NCBI GenBank assembly: GCA_017304475.1
Contig: JAFKKV010000012.1
Location: 310,001-374,000, forward strand
Source: Hyphomicrobiales bacterium
GTDB lineage: Bacteria; Pseudomonadota; Alphaproteobacteria; Rhizobiales; Phreatobacteraceae
Reading direction: 5' to 3'
Length of the DNA stretch: 64,000 nt
The translations under genes were made by a program, and so were the position numbers. Shown here piece after piece: positions 8,965-17,518 of this stretch. Numbering within the stretch: position 1 is the stretch's first letter; each line of letters starts with the position of its first letter. Below the pieces are notes generated by a model, which ran no database searches, had not been told where the DNA came from, and was given only the letters and a program-made list of their open reading frames with translations.

Positions 8965-9813
8965 TCAATCGGCCGGCCAGTCGGCCGTGGCATCGTCGAA
9001 GAAAGCCTCGACGGCGGGGAAGATCCCCCCACTGCGATGGCCGACCCCGGGCACGATGTCGTGGCGCACGGCGATGCCGTGGTTTTCGAAGCTGGCTTTC
9101 AGCGCGCGCATGCGGTCCTGCCGATTGGCGCCGGCAATGTCGCCGTCGGGGCGCCAGGTCCGGCTGCCGGGGGGAATGGTGATCTCCCAGGTCTCGGTGT
9201 CGTCGCCGCCGATGACCATCTGCACCGCGGCCCGGCGCATGGCCGGAAGATTGATCGGGCGGCCCATGACGGCCTCGATGTCGCGGACGCCGACCCAGAA
9301 ATCGTGATCGAAGTCGAGCAGCGTGACGACCCCCGGCGCGCCGATCGAGACGGCGGCGACGCGCTCGGGATGCAGGTAGAGGAAGCGATGGGCGAAATGG
9401 CCGCCGCCGGAAAAGCCGAGCAGGCCGAAACGGTCGCCGCCGATGCGGTAGCGAGCCTTCATCTCGTCGATCATCGAGAGCAGCAGCAGGTCGTAGCGTA
9501 CCGCGGTCGGCGCCAGCATCTTGTAGCTCGACACGTCGGTCGGGCCCTCGATGCCGGCCGGAAACAGGGGCGCCAGGACGATGCAGCGGTGACGCTCGGC
9601 GAAGGGAATGAAGGCGTCGCGATAAGGCGTCATGTCGCGCAGCGTGCCGTGAACGGCGACCAGCAGGCGGTAGCTGTCGGTGCCGTGCTCGTCGTAATCC
9701 TCCGGGACATAGGCCGAATAGCAGAAGCGCTGGTCCATGCGGCTGGCATAGACGGTGGTGCGGCCGAAATCATAAGCCGAAAGCTTGGTGCCGTGACCTC
9801 GCGGGCGTGCCAT
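8965..9813 (-). CDS. Alpha/beta hydrolase
   Basis: 282 residues, cytoplasmic (no signal peptide). Alpha/beta-hydrolase fold: LLVAVHGT at the oxyanion strand, nucleophile elbow GFSGGG (GxSxG), and a late catalytic His in GVGHRSGG. It may be an esterase or polysaccharide-deacetylase-like esterase; the substrate is not evident. Its ATG shares one base with the stop of the upstream amidase gene (TGATG), so the two are translationally coupled; GGGAGC precedes the ATG. The coupling suggests that amidase and hydrolase act on the same compound, delivered by the binding protein encoded next. Confidence 0.82.
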   Translation of the reverse strand: MARPRGHGTKLSAYDFGRTTVYASRMDQRFCYSAYVPEDYDEHGTDSYRLLVAVHGTLRDMTPYRDAFIPFAERHRCIVLAPLFPAGIEGPTDVSSYKMLAPTAVRYDLLLLSMIDEMKARYRIGGDRFGLLGFSGGGHFAHRFLYLHPERVAAVSIGAPGVVTLLDFDHDFWVGVRDIEAVMGRPINLPAMRRAAVQMVIGGDDTETWEITIPPGSRTWRPDGDIAGANRQDRMRALKASFENHGIAVRHDIVPGVGHRSGGIFPAVEAFFDDATADWPAD

Positions 9814-11285
9814 CAGCGTGCTCCCGCCTGTTTCGGGTCGATCGGGGTGGACAGCGTGCTGCCGCTCGCGATGACCTCGCCGACCTCGAAACAGAGATCC
9901 TCGCGGAAACGTCCGGCGACCACCTGGACGCCGACGGGAATGCCGTCGGCAAGGCCGGTGGGCACCGAAAGGCCGGGCAGCCCGAGCACCGAGATCGACA
10001 TCAGCGGGTTCTGGGCGGCGATGACGGCGGCGGTGGCCGCGGCATTCTCGAGGTCGAAGCCGACCGCGAAGGGCAATTGGGTCGAGACCGGCATGACCAC
10101 GACCGGATGGGTCTCGAAAAAGATCTGCCAGCTGCGCAGCGCCGCCGCCCGCTCGCCGAGCGCGACCAGCACGTCGCTCGCCTGGTATTTCGGCAAGGCC
10201 TGGTTCCACAATGCGATGGCGCGCCGGATGCCGTCGTCGCCATTGGCATCGATCAGCGGCTGCAGCGTCGCCATGACGTCGGGCATGGCGAGCTTCGCCC
10301 AGACGTCGCCGATCTCGGCGAGACCGGGTGGGGCGACCTCCTCGACGATATAGCCCGCAGCCTCCAGGGCGCGGCCGGCCTGGCGAACCGCCGCGGCCAC
10401 CGCCGGGTGGACGCCGCGGCCCCCGGGATCGACTGCGAGGGCGATGCGCATCGGCCGCGCCGGCGGCGCGAAGGGGGCCGGCTCGACGCAGCGCGGGTCG
10501 AGCGGGCTCGGTCGCGCCATGGCCGCGAAGGCCAGGCGCTGGTCGCGCACCGTGCGGGTGAGCGGCCCCTGCACCGCCATCAACTGCGAGGAGATCGGCG
10601 CCAGACCCTTGGCGGTGCCGTTGCTGGAGGGAACCCGGCCATGGGTCGGGCGCAGGCCGACGAGGCCGCAGCAATAGGCGGGATAACGGACCGAGCCGGC
10701 AATGTCGTTGCCATGGGCGATGGGACCGATGCCGGCGGCGACCGCCGCGGCCGCGCCGCCGCTCGATCCGCCCGGCGTGATGCCGGCATGCCAGGGGTTG
10801 AGGGTCGCGCCGTGCAGCGCGTTCTCGGTATGCCAGCGCATCGAATAGGCCGGTGCGTTGGTGCGGCCGATGACGACCGCGCCGGCCGCGCGCAGATTGG
10901 CGACGACCGGATTGTCGCTCGCCGCGATCAGGTCGGCATAGGCGGCGACGCCGCCGTCCGTCGGGTGGCCCTTCTGGTCGATATTGATCTTGATGGTCAC
11001 GGGCACGCCGTGCAGGGGCGCGAGCATGTCGCCGCGCCGCCGCGCCGCGTCCGCGGCGTCAGCTGCCGCCAGCGCCTCCGCGTCGAAGCGCCTGACCACC
11101 GCGTTGATCGTGCCGTTCACCTGGTCCATGCGGTCGAGGCAGGACTGCACCACTTCGCGGCTCGATACCGTGCCGGCGCGGATCATCGCCGCCAGATCGG
11201 CGGCTTCCCATTGCCAGGGCTGGCCGGCATTGGGCACCTTCGGCGCGGGCGGAGCGGTTCCGGCGGATTGCGGCTGCATCGTCAT
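9813..11285 (-). CDS. Amidase (amidase-signature family)
   Basis: 490 residues. Full amidase-signature triad: Lys99 in VTIK, cis-Ser174 in GGSSGG and nucleophile Ser198 in GNDIAGSVR, with the usual 24-residue spacing between the two serines. The family hydrolyses amide bonds of small molecules (for example aryl or aliphatic amides, allophanate, or Glu-tRNA in GatA); the C-terminus lacks features that would make this GatA, and no GatB/GatC is nearby. It is the first gene of the leftward operon amidase-hydrolase-binding protein, divergent from a GntR regulator gene across 52 bases that contain inverted repeats. Confidence 0.9.
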   Translation of the reverse strand: MTMQPQSAGTAPPAPKVPNAGQPWQWEAADLAAMIRAGTVSSREVVQSCLDRMDQVNGTINAVVRRFDAEALAAADAADAARRRGDMLAPLHGVPVTIKINIDQKGHPTDGGVAAYADLIAASDNPVVANLRAAGAVVIGRTNAPAYSMRWHTENALHGATLNPWHAGITPGGSSGGAAAAVAAGIGPIAHGNDIAGSVRYPAYCCGLVGLRPTHGRVPSSNGTAKGLAPISSQLMAVQGPLTRTVRDQRLAFAAMARPSPLDPRCVEPAPFAPPARPMRIALAVDPGGRGVHPAVAAAVRQAGRALEAAGYIVEEVAPPGLAEIGDVWAKLAMPDVMATLQPLIDANGDDGIRRAIALWNQALPKYQASDVLVALGERAAALRSWQIFFETHPVVVMPVSTQLPFAVGFDLENAAATAAVIAAQNPLMSISVLGLPGLSVPTGLADGIPVGVQVVAGRFREDLCFEVGEVIASGSTLSTPIDPKQAGAR

Positions 11286-11313
11286 GCCTTTCGATCTTGC
11301 TTCCTATGGAGGC

Positions 11314-11345
11314 GTATCCAATGTATTTTGTCAAACCATGATACA
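11314..11345. promoter_or_regulatory. Candidate GntR operator between amidase operon and gntR gene
   Basis: The 52-base divergent intergenic region contains two nested inverted repeats: GTATC (11314-11318) with GATAC (11340-11344), and TGTAT (11322-11326) with ATACA (11341-11345). The minus strand carries a consensus-like TTGACA at 11334-11329. The position fits control of both the amidase operon and the regulator itself. A related GTAT-N7-ATAC element lies at 12287-12301 behind the regulator gene. Confidence 0.45.
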
Positions 11346-12297
11346 CAAAAAGTCGTCACGACAAGGCACCGATGCCGAACCGCCCAGCCGGCTGCAGCGC
11401 GACCTGTTGCCGCGGATCGTCGAGGTCATACGCAATGACGGGCTGGCGCCCGGCAGCCGGCTTCCCGAGGCGCTGCTGGCGCAAAGGCTGCAGGTCTCGC
11501 GCACGCCGGTCCGCGCGGCGCTGCGCCATCTCGCCGAGCGCGGCGTGATCAGCCCGCTGCCGGGCGGCGGTTATGCGCTGGCGACGCCTGCCGACCAGAT
11601 CGAGGGCGGCGAGTTCGCGCCCGTCGTGTCCGATCTCGACGAATATTGCGTGCGCATCGCCCGCGACCGGGTCGACGGCATCCTGCCGCGGCAGGCCTCC
11701 GAGGCCGACCTGATGCGGCGCTACGATATCGGCCGGCCGCTGCTGCTGCGCATCCTGAACAAGCTCGCCGAGGTCGGGCTGGTCGAGCGCCTGCCCGGCC
11801 ATGGCTGGCTGTTCTCGCCGCTCAACGATCCCGCGGTCATCGCGGAAAGCTATGCCTTCCGCCGCATCATCGAGCCGGCGGCCCTGTTCGAGCCGGGCTT
11901 CGCGCTGGATCAGGCCTGGCTCGCCGACATGCGGCGGCGGCATGAGGACATGTTGCAGCAGCCCTGGACCGCCTTGCTGAGCGTCGCGCTGTTCGAGATG
12001 AATGCAGAGTTCCATGAGGGGCTGATCGCCGCCTCGGGCAATCGCCACCTCGTGCTGGCGCTGCAGCAGCAGACCCGCTTGCGCCGCTATTCCAATTATT
12101 CCTGGCGTTACGGGCCTGAGCGTGTCGTCGTGTCCTGCCGCGAGCACCTGGAGATCATCGCCCGGCTGGCGGCGGGCGAGATCGAACTGGCCGCGGCGCT
12201 GCTGCGCCGTCACCTCGATCTCGCGCGCGATCTCTGCAGGGATTTCCGCGGGCCGACGGTCGTTTCCGCCAAAGGCATTGCGGAAGGTATTTTATAG
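11338..12297 (+). CDS. GntR family regulator with two winged-helix domains and an FCD domain
   Basis: 319 residues. Residues about 20-82 are a GntR winged helix (RLPEALLAQRLQVSRTPVRAALRHLAERGVI). Residues about 100-160 form a second winged-helix-like unit (SEADLMRRYDIGRPLLLRILNKLAEVGLVERLPGHGWLFSP). An FCD-type all-helical ligand domain follows (about 170-300; MNAEFHEGL contributes the His). Most FCD regulators have only one winged helix. It probably represses the divergent amidase operon and perhaps the downstream aminotransferase, responding to an organic acid or amide. ATG 11338 fixes the N-terminus; frames upstream overlap the amidase gene. Confidence 0.85.
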   Translation: MIHKKSSRQGTDAEPPSRLQRDLLPRIVEVIRNDGLAPGSRLPEALLAQRLQVSRTPVRAALRHLAERGVISPLPGGGYALATPADQIEGGEFAPVVSDLDEYCVRIARDRVDGILPRQASEADLMRRYDIGRPLLLRILNKLAEVGLVERLPGHGWLFSPLNDPAVIAESYAFRRIIEPAALFEPGFALDQAWLADMRRRHEDMLQQPWTALLSVALFEMNAEFHEGLIAASGNRHLVLALQQQTRLRRYSNYSWRYGPERVVVSCREHLEIIARLAAGEIELAAALLRRHLDLARDLCRDFRGPTVVSAKGIAEGIL

Positions 12298-12301
12298 ATA
12301 C
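12287..12301. promoter_or_regulatory. Possible second GntR site before the aminotransferase gene
   Basis: GTAT-TTTATAG-ATAC, an inverted repeat that straddles the end of the gntR gene and lies about 75 bases before the aminotransferase ATG. It shares TATTTT and GATACA with the region in front of gntR. Suggestive only. Confidence 0.28.
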
Positions 12302-12373
12302 ATAGTACAGCAATTATCTTGTGAGCCGCGGTATCCCCAAGGGCGATCCCCGGCCTGATCCGGTGGGGAAGCC

Positions 12374-13708
12374 ATGACAATCGTTCCGCAGATGAACCTG
12401 AGCCGCGAGTCGCTCGAGCCCTATTGGCTGCCGTTCACGGCGAACCGCGCCTTCAAGGCCAATCCGCGGCTCTTCGTCGGCGCCAAGGGCATGTATTATA
12501 CCACCGCCGAGGGCCGCCAATTGCTCGACGGCATGGCCGGGCTCTGGTGCGTCAATGCCGGCCATGGCCCGGAGCGGATCACCGCCGCCATCCGCGAGCA
12601 GGCCGGCCATCTCGACTATGTCTCGTCGTTCCAGATGAGCCATCCGCTCGCCTTCAAGCTGGCCGAGCGGATCGCCGGCCTGACGCCCGAAGGGCTCGAC
12701 CGGGTGTTCTTCGTCAATTCCGGCTCGGAAGCCGTCGACAGCGCGCTGAAGATCGCACGCGCCTATCACCGGGCGCGGGGCGATGCCGGCCGCACCCGCC
12801 TGATCGGCCGCGCCAAGGGTTATCACGGCATGGGTTTCGGCGGCCTGTCGGTCGCCGGCATCGCCCGCCATCGCCGCGATTTCGGGCCGCTGCTGGCCGA
12901 CGTCGATCATCTGCCGCACACCTATAACCGCGAGCACCAGGCGTTTTCGCGGGGCCGGCCGGCCTGGGGCGCGCATCTTGCCGATGAGCTGGAGGCGCTC
13001 ACCCAGATCCACGATCCCTCGACCATCGCCGCGGTCATCGTCGAGCCGGTCACCGGATCGGGGGGCGTATTGCCGCCGCCGCAGGGCTATCTGGAGCGCC
13101 TGCGCGCGATCTGCGACCGGCACGGCATCCTCCTGATCTTCGACGAGGTCATCACCGGTTATGGCCGGCTCGGCGCGGCCTTCGGTTCGACCGCGCTCGG
13201 CGTCACGCCCGACATCATCACCTGTGCCAAGGGCATGACCAATGGCGCCGTGCCGATGGGCGGCGTGATCACTTCGACCAAGGTCTACGACGCCTTCATG
13301 GCCGGTCCGGAAGCCGCCGTCGAACTGATGCACGGCTATACCTATTCGGGCCATCCGCTCGCCTGCGCGGCGGGGCTGGCGGCGATCGACGTCTATGAGG
13401 AACTCGACCTGTTCAACCGGACCGCGGCCATCTCCGCCTATTGGGAGAAGCAGGCGCATTCGCTGCAGGGCGAACCCCATATCGTCGACGTCAGGAATAT
13501 CGGCCTGCTGGCGGCCATCGAGATCGCGCCGCGGCCGGACGAGCCGGGCAGCCGAAGTGCCGCGGCCGGCAATCTCTGCTACGAGGCCGGCGTGCTGGTC
13601 AGGACCGCGGGCGATGCCCTGGTGCTGTCGCCGCCGCTGATCATCTCGGAAGCCGAGATCGACCGGATCTTCGATACGATCCGCAAGGCGGTCCGGGCGA
13701 TCGCCTGA
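12374..13708 (+). CDS. Class III aminotransferase (omega-amino acid--pyruvate type)
   Basis: 444 residues, PLP fold type I. The PLP lysine is Lys286 in CAKGMTNG; FDEVITGYGRLG, SGSEAVDSALKIARAY and HGYTYSGHPLACAAGLAAID are the class III blocks. The closest known type is beta-alanine/omega-amino acid:pyruvate transaminase, which moves an amino group from a terminal amine to pyruvate. GGGGAAG precedes ATG 12374. It follows the dual-winged-helix GntR gene in the same direction with 76 bases between, so it could belong to the same pathway as the divergent amidase operon: an amide is hydrolysed to an amine, which is then transaminated. That pathway link is inference from position. Confidence 0.92.
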   Translation: MTIVPQMNLSRESLEPYWLPFTANRAFKANPRLFVGAKGMYYTTAEGRQLLDGMAGLWCVNAGHGPERITAAIREQAGHLDYVSSFQMSHPLAFKLAERIAGLTPEGLDRVFFVNSGSEAVDSALKIARAYHRARGDAGRTRLIGRAKGYHGMGFGGLSVAGIARHRRDFGPLLADVDHLPHTYNREHQAFSRGRPAWGAHLADELEALTQIHDPSTIAAVIVEPVTGSGGVLPPPQGYLERLRAICDRHGILLIFDEVITGYGRLGAAFGSTALGVTPDIITCAKGMTNGAVPMGGVITSTKVYDAFMAGPEAAVELMHGYTYSGHPLACAAGLAAIDVYEELDLFNRTAAISAYWEKQAHSLQGEPHIVDVRNIGLLAAIEIAPRPDEPGSRSAAAGNLCYEAGVLVRTAGDALVLSPPLIISEAEIDRIFDTIRKAVRAIA

Positions 13709-13720
13709 GGCCTTCGCGTC

Positions 13721-13751
13721 GAAAGCCGGCCGGGCGCAGCGGTCGGCTTTC
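13721..13751 (+). terminator. Hairpin after the aminotransferase gene
   Basis: GAAAGCCG (13721-13728) pairs with CGGCTTTC (13744-13751) across a 15-base loop, 12 bases after the stop codon. No T-run follows. Confidence 0.4.
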
Positions 13752-13818
13752 GTCGCGGATCGATATATAAGGCCGCGATTGCCGAGACAGAACGGCCCGG
13801 ACGGGAGGAGGCGCTTTG

Positions 13819-14430
13819 ATGACCGAGATTACCGCGACGGAAGAACTTCGGCAGGCCTATGCCGAGCCGGCCGAGATGGTCCGCAAGAAGATCCTCGCCC
13901 GGCTGGACGCTCACGCCCGCCGGTTCATCGCGCTCTCGCCGTTCCTGACGATCGCCAGCAGCAACGGCCATGGCACGGATTGCTCGCCGCGCGGCGACGA
14001 GCCGGGCTTCGTCCATGTCGCCGACGACACGACCCTGCTCTTGCCGGACCGGCGCGGCAACAACCTGCTCGACACGCTGCAGAACGTGCTGGCCAAGCCT
14101 GAGGTGGGACTCCTGTTCTTCGTTCCCGGCGTCAACGAGACGCTGCGGGTCAACGGCCGGGCGCGCATCATCACCGATCCCGCCACGCTGCAGTCCATGG
14201 CGATCAAAGGCAAGATCGTGCCGAGCTCGGCGCTCGAAGTGGCGGTCGAGCAGGTCTATTTCCACTGCGGCCGCTCGCTGCTGCGCGCCGACCTGTGGAA
14301 CCCGGACAAGAAGGTCGGGCGCGACGATTTTCCGCTGCTCGGCAATATCCTGGCCGACCAGGTCAAGGGCGTCGACGCGGAGGCGGCCAATCAGCGGCTC
14401 GAAGCGGCCTATACCACCAACCTCTATTGA
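13819..14430 (+). CDS. PPOX-type FMN-dependent flavoprotein (pyridoxamine-5'-phosphate-oxidase family, MSMEG_1061-like)
   Basis: 203 residues, split-barrel flavin-binding fold. FIALSPFLTIASSNGHGTDCSPRGDEPGFV and LPDRRGNNLLDTLQNVLAKPEVGLLFFVPGVNETLRVNGRARI are the characteristic FMN-binding and dimer blocks of this subfamily; VEQVYFHCGRSLLRADLW follows near the C-terminus. Members bind FMN or F420 and reduce or oxidise small organic substrates, but most have no assigned reaction. It is probably not true PdxH, which has a different C-terminal substrate motif. A strong GGGAGGAGG ribosome site sets ATG 13819. It appears to be a single-gene transcript. Confidence 0.82.
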   Translation: MTEITATEELRQAYAEPAEMVRKKILARLDAHARRFIALSPFLTIASSNGHGTDCSPRGDEPGFVHVADDTTLLLPDRRGNNLLDTLQNVLAKPEVGLLFFVPGVNETLRVNGRARIITDPATLQSMAIKGKIVPSSALEVAVEQVYFHCGRSLLRADLWNPDKKVGRDDFPLLGNILADQVKGVDAEAANQRLEAAYTTNLY

Positions 14431-14544
14431 CGAACGCGGCGTCCGCACGTCCGCCGCCACGGCGGCGGCGTGCAGGCAAGCGGCGCTTATCATGCGCGTG
14501 CAGAGCTGCCCCTCGGCCGTGTGGGGGCGCTTGCACCCGCATCG

Positions 14545-14587
14545 TTTCGATGCGCAAAATATTGAAATATTATTTCATTCAATGAAA
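14545..14587 (+). promoter_or_regulatory. Promoter and KdgR/IclR-like operator of the TPP enzyme operon
   Basis: TTTCGA (14545-14550), 17 bases, TATTAT (14568-14573) make a plausible promoter. Over its -10 lies ATTGAAATATTATTTCATT (14561-14579), a 19-bp palindrome with one mismatch that matches the form of KdgR-type IclR operators. A second perfect palindrome TTTCATT-C-AATGAAA (14573-14587) overlaps it, giving three half-sites in a row. An IclR gene closes this same operon (17519), so autoregulated repression is the natural reading. Confidence 0.6.
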
Positions 14588-14601
14588 TGCACGAGGCGGA
14601 C

Positions 14602-16272
14602 ATGGATGCCCCCTACACCGTCAGCGATCTCGTCGCCGAATTCCTCGATCGCTGCGATGTGACGACCGCCTTCGGCATCGTGTCGGTGCATAATATTCCG
14701 ATGCTGGATGCGCTCGGCCGGCATAACGGCATTCACTTCGTGCCGACCCGGGGCGAGCTCGGCGCCGGCCATATGGCGGATGGCTGGGCGCGGGCTTCGG
14801 GCAAGCTCGGCGTCGTCTTCACCAGCACCGGGCCGGGTGCGGCCGGTGCCGTCTCGGGCCTGGTCGAGGCGCGTTTCGCCGGTACGCCCTTGCTGCACAT
14901 CACCGGGCAGACATCGACGAAATTCGTCGATCGCGGCATGGGCACGGTGCATGACGTGCCCGACCAGCTCGGCATGCTGAAGAGCGTCGGCAAGGCCGCC
15001 TATCGCGTCCGCAGCGCCGACCAGGCCTTCGGCGTGCTGACCAAGGCCGCGGTTGAGGCGTGCACGGCGCCGGGCGGGCCGGTGAGCGTCGAGATCCCCA
15101 TCGATATCCAGCGCGCCGTCGTCGCACGGCCGGCGGCGCTCGACGATTTCAAGCTGCCGCTCGGGACGCTGCAGGCGCCGTCGGACGAGGATCTCGACCG
15201 GCTCGCCGCCATGGTGCTCGCGGCCCGGCGGCCGATGCTCTGGCTCGGGCGGGGCGCCGCGGGGGCGGGCCCTGCGGCGGCAAAGCTGCTTGATCTCGGC
15301 TTCGCCATGGTGACGAGCTGGGCCGGCCGCGGCGTGGTCTCGGAAGACCATCCGATGAACCTCGGCGGGCTCAACGGCCAGGGCGTGCCTGAGATCGAAG
15401 CCTTCTACGAAACCGTCGACCTGATGATCGTCGCCGGATCGCGGCTGCGCGGCCACGAGACGATGGATTGCGCGGTGCCGCTGCCGAAGACCCTGGCGCA
15501 GATCGACGTCGATCCGCTGGCCGACGGGCGGACTTATGCCAACCGGTGTTTCGTGCTGGGCGACGCGAGCGTCACGCTCGAAGCGCTGGCGGCGAGAATC
15601 GCCGGCCGGATGGCGCTCGATCCTGCCTTCGGCGACGCTTTCCGTGCGCTCAAGCGCCGGGCGCGGGCCGCCTTCCGGGCGACGCTCGGCCCCTATGCCG
15701 GTTTCGCCGACCAGCTTCGCGCAGTGATGCCCAGGGATGCGGTCTGGGCGCGCGACATCACCATCAACAACAGCACTTGGGGTAACAAACTGTTCCCGCT
15801 GCACCATCCGAGCAGCAACATCTATCCGGTCGGCGCCGGCATTGGCCAGGGCCTCTGCCTCGGCATCGGCGCGGCGCTGGCGCCGGGCGGCCGCAAGGTC
15901 GTGGTGATGACCGGCGACGGCGGCTTCTTTCTCAACCTCACCGAGCTCTGGACCGCGGTTCAGGAAAATCTCGACATGACCATCCTGGTCATGAACGACC
16001 GTGGCTACGGCGTGATCAGGCATATCCAGGATGCCGCCGCCGGCGGCCGGCGGCGTTTCGACACCGTGCTCGGCCCCGATCTCGAAGGCCTCGCCAGGCT
16101 TGCCGGCATTCCGTTCTTTCGTGTCGACCGGCCCGGGGATTTCGGCGCCCGCGCGGCCGAGGCCATCGCCGTCAGGGGGCCGGCGCTGGTCGAGGTCGAC
16201 ATGACCGCGATCGGCGATCATCCGCCCTATTTCCCCTATGGACCGAAAGCCCTGCCCGTCGCGGACGAATGA
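14602..16272 (+). CDS. Thiamine-diphosphate-dependent enzyme, acetolactate-synthase-like family
   Basis: 556 residues with the three-domain layout of this family: N-terminal Pyr domain holding the cofactor-activating Glu in RGELGAGHMADGWAR and TSTGPGAAG, a central domain, and a C-terminal PP domain with GDGG...MND (TPP/Mg motif in TGDGGFFLNLTELWTAVQENL and MNDRGYG). It could be a decarboxylase, carboligase or oxalyl-CoA-decarboxylase-like enzyme; there is no small regulatory subunit, so biosynthetic acetolactate synthase is unlikely. ATG 14602 with GAGGCGG is preferred to ATG 14587, which has no ribosome site and overlaps the operator. First gene of an operon with an acyl-CoA dehydrogenase and an IclR regulator, so it probably degrades a 2-oxo or acyl-CoA compound. 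Confidence 0.87.
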   Translation: MDAPYTVSDLVAEFLDRCDVTTAFGIVSVHNIPMLDALGRHNGIHFVPTRGELGAGHMADGWARASGKLGVVFTSTGPGAAGAVSGLVEARFAGTPLLHITGQTSTKFVDRGMGTVHDVPDQLGMLKSVGKAAYRVRSADQAFGVLTKAAVEACTAPGGPVSVEIPIDIQRAVVARPAALDDFKLPLGTLQAPSDEDLDRLAAMVLAARRPMLWLGRGAAGAGPAAAKLLDLGFAMVTSWAGRGVVSEDHPMNLGGLNGQGVPEIEAFYETVDLMIVAGSRLRGHETMDCAVPLPKTLAQIDVDPLADGRTYANRCFVLGDASVTLEALAARIAGRMALDPAFGDAFRALKRRARAAFRATLGPYAGFADQLRAVMPRDAVWARDITINNSTWGNKLFPLHHPSSNIYPVGAGIGQGLCLGIGAALAPGGRKVVVMTGDGGFFLNLTELWTAVQENLDMTILVMNDRGYGVIRHIQDAAAGGRRRFDTVLGPDLEGLARLAGIPFFRVDRPGDFGARAAEAIAVRGPALVEVDMTAIGDHPPYFPYGPKALPVADE

Positions 16273-16312
16273 ACCGGCAGGGCACCGATCCGGCGATCAG
16301 AGGATGCGCCCC

Positions 16313-17479
16313 ATGGATTTTTCGCTTTCCGCCGACCAGCGGCAGATCCGCGATCTCGTCGAGAAGCTCTGCGCGCGCTTCGACGACGCCTACTGGCTGA
16401 AACAGGACAGGGCGGCGGAATTCCCCGAGGAGTTCCACCGGGCGATCGCCGATGCCGGCTGGCTCGGCATCGCCATGCCGGAGGCCTATGGCGGGGCGGG
16501 GCTCGGCATGACCGAGGCGGCGATCATGATGCGGGCGATCGCCGAGTCGGGCGCCGGCATGAGCGGTGCCTCCGCCGTGCATATGAACATTTTCGGCCTG
16601 CAGCCGGTGGTCGTCTTCGGCACCGAGGAGCAGAAGGCGCGCATGCTGCCGCCCTTGATCCGGGGCGAGAACAAGGCCTGTTTCGCGGTGACCGAGCCGG
16701 ATGTCGGCCTCAACACCACGGAGATCAAGACCCGCGCGGAGCGGCGCGGCGACCACTATGTCATCTCCGGCCAGAAGATCTGGATCTCGACCGCCCAGGT
16801 CGCCGACAAGGCGCTGATCCTGGCGCGCACCACGCCGCTCGACCAGATCCAGCGCAAGACCGAGGGCCTGAGCCTGTTCTATACCGAGCTCGACCGCGCG
16901 CGTGTCGAGATCCGCCGGATCGACAAGCTCGGCCGGCACGCGGTCGATTCCAACATGCTGTTCTTCGACGACATGATCGTGCCCGCGAACAATCTGATCG
17001 GCCGCGAAGGCGACGGCTTCAGGCAGATCCTGCACGGGCTCAATCCCGAGCGGATCCTGATCGCCTCCGAGGCCGTGGGTCTTGGTTTCGCGGCGCTGCG
17101 CAAGGCGACCCTTTATGCCAAGGAGCGCATCGTGTTCGACCGGCCGATCGGCCAGAACCAGGGCATCCAGCATCCGCTGGCGCGCTGCTGGATGAATCTC
17201 GAAGCGGCCAATCTCATGGCCCTGAAGGCGGCGTCGCTCTACGACCGCGGCGAGGATTGCGGCGCCGAAGCCAACAGCGCCAAATATCTGGCCGGAGAGG
17301 CGGCATTCGCCGCCTGCGAGACCGCGGTGATGACGCTCGGCGGCATGGGCTATTCGGCCGAATATCACGTCGAGCGCTACCTGCGGGAATGCTTCATCCC
17401 GCGCATCGCGCCGGTCAGCCCGCACATGATCATGAACTTCATCGCCGAGAAGGTGCTCGGCCTGCCGAGATCCTATTGA
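16313..17479 (+). CDS. Acyl-CoA dehydrogenase family flavoprotein
   Basis: 388 residues, full-length acyl-CoA dehydrogenase: N-terminal helices (MDFSLSADQRQIRDLVEKL), middle beta domain with CFAVTEPDVGLNTTEIKTRAE and GQKIWISTAQVAD, and C-terminal helices with LARCWMNLEAAN, TLGGMGYSAEYHVERYLRE and a final IAEKVLGLPRSY. It would introduce an alpha-beta double bond into an acyl-CoA, passing electrons from FAD to ETF. AGAGGA seven bases before ATG 16313 sets the start. It lies between the TPP enzyme and the IclR gene in a probable three-gene catabolic operon; the acyl substrate is unknown. Confidence 0.92.
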   Translation: MDFSLSADQRQIRDLVEKLCARFDDAYWLKQDRAAEFPEEFHRAIADAGWLGIAMPEAYGGAGLGMTEAAIMMRAIAESGAGMSGASAVHMNIFGLQPVVVFGTEEQKARMLPPLIRGENKACFAVTEPDVGLNTTEIKTRAERRGDHYVISGQKIWISTAQVADKALILARTTPLDQIQRKTEGLSLFYTELDRARVEIRRIDKLGRHAVDSNMLFFDDMIVPANNLIGREGDGFRQILHGLNPERILIASEAVGLGFAALRKATLYAKERIVFDRPIGQNQGIQHPLARCWMNLEAANLMALKAASLYDRGEDCGAEANSAKYLAGEAAFAACETAVMTLGGMGYSAEYHVERYLRECFIPRIAPVSPHMIMNFIAEKVLGLPRSY

Positions 17480-17518
17480 GGCGCGGACGGGCCAGAATGG
17501 CGATATCGCGGGGTGCCG

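Noticed and set aside
7461..9182. Long open frame antisense to the substrate-binding protein gene
   Set aside because: Composition is typical of the antisense of a GC-rich gene; no ribosome site, and the minus-strand frame has full family motifs.
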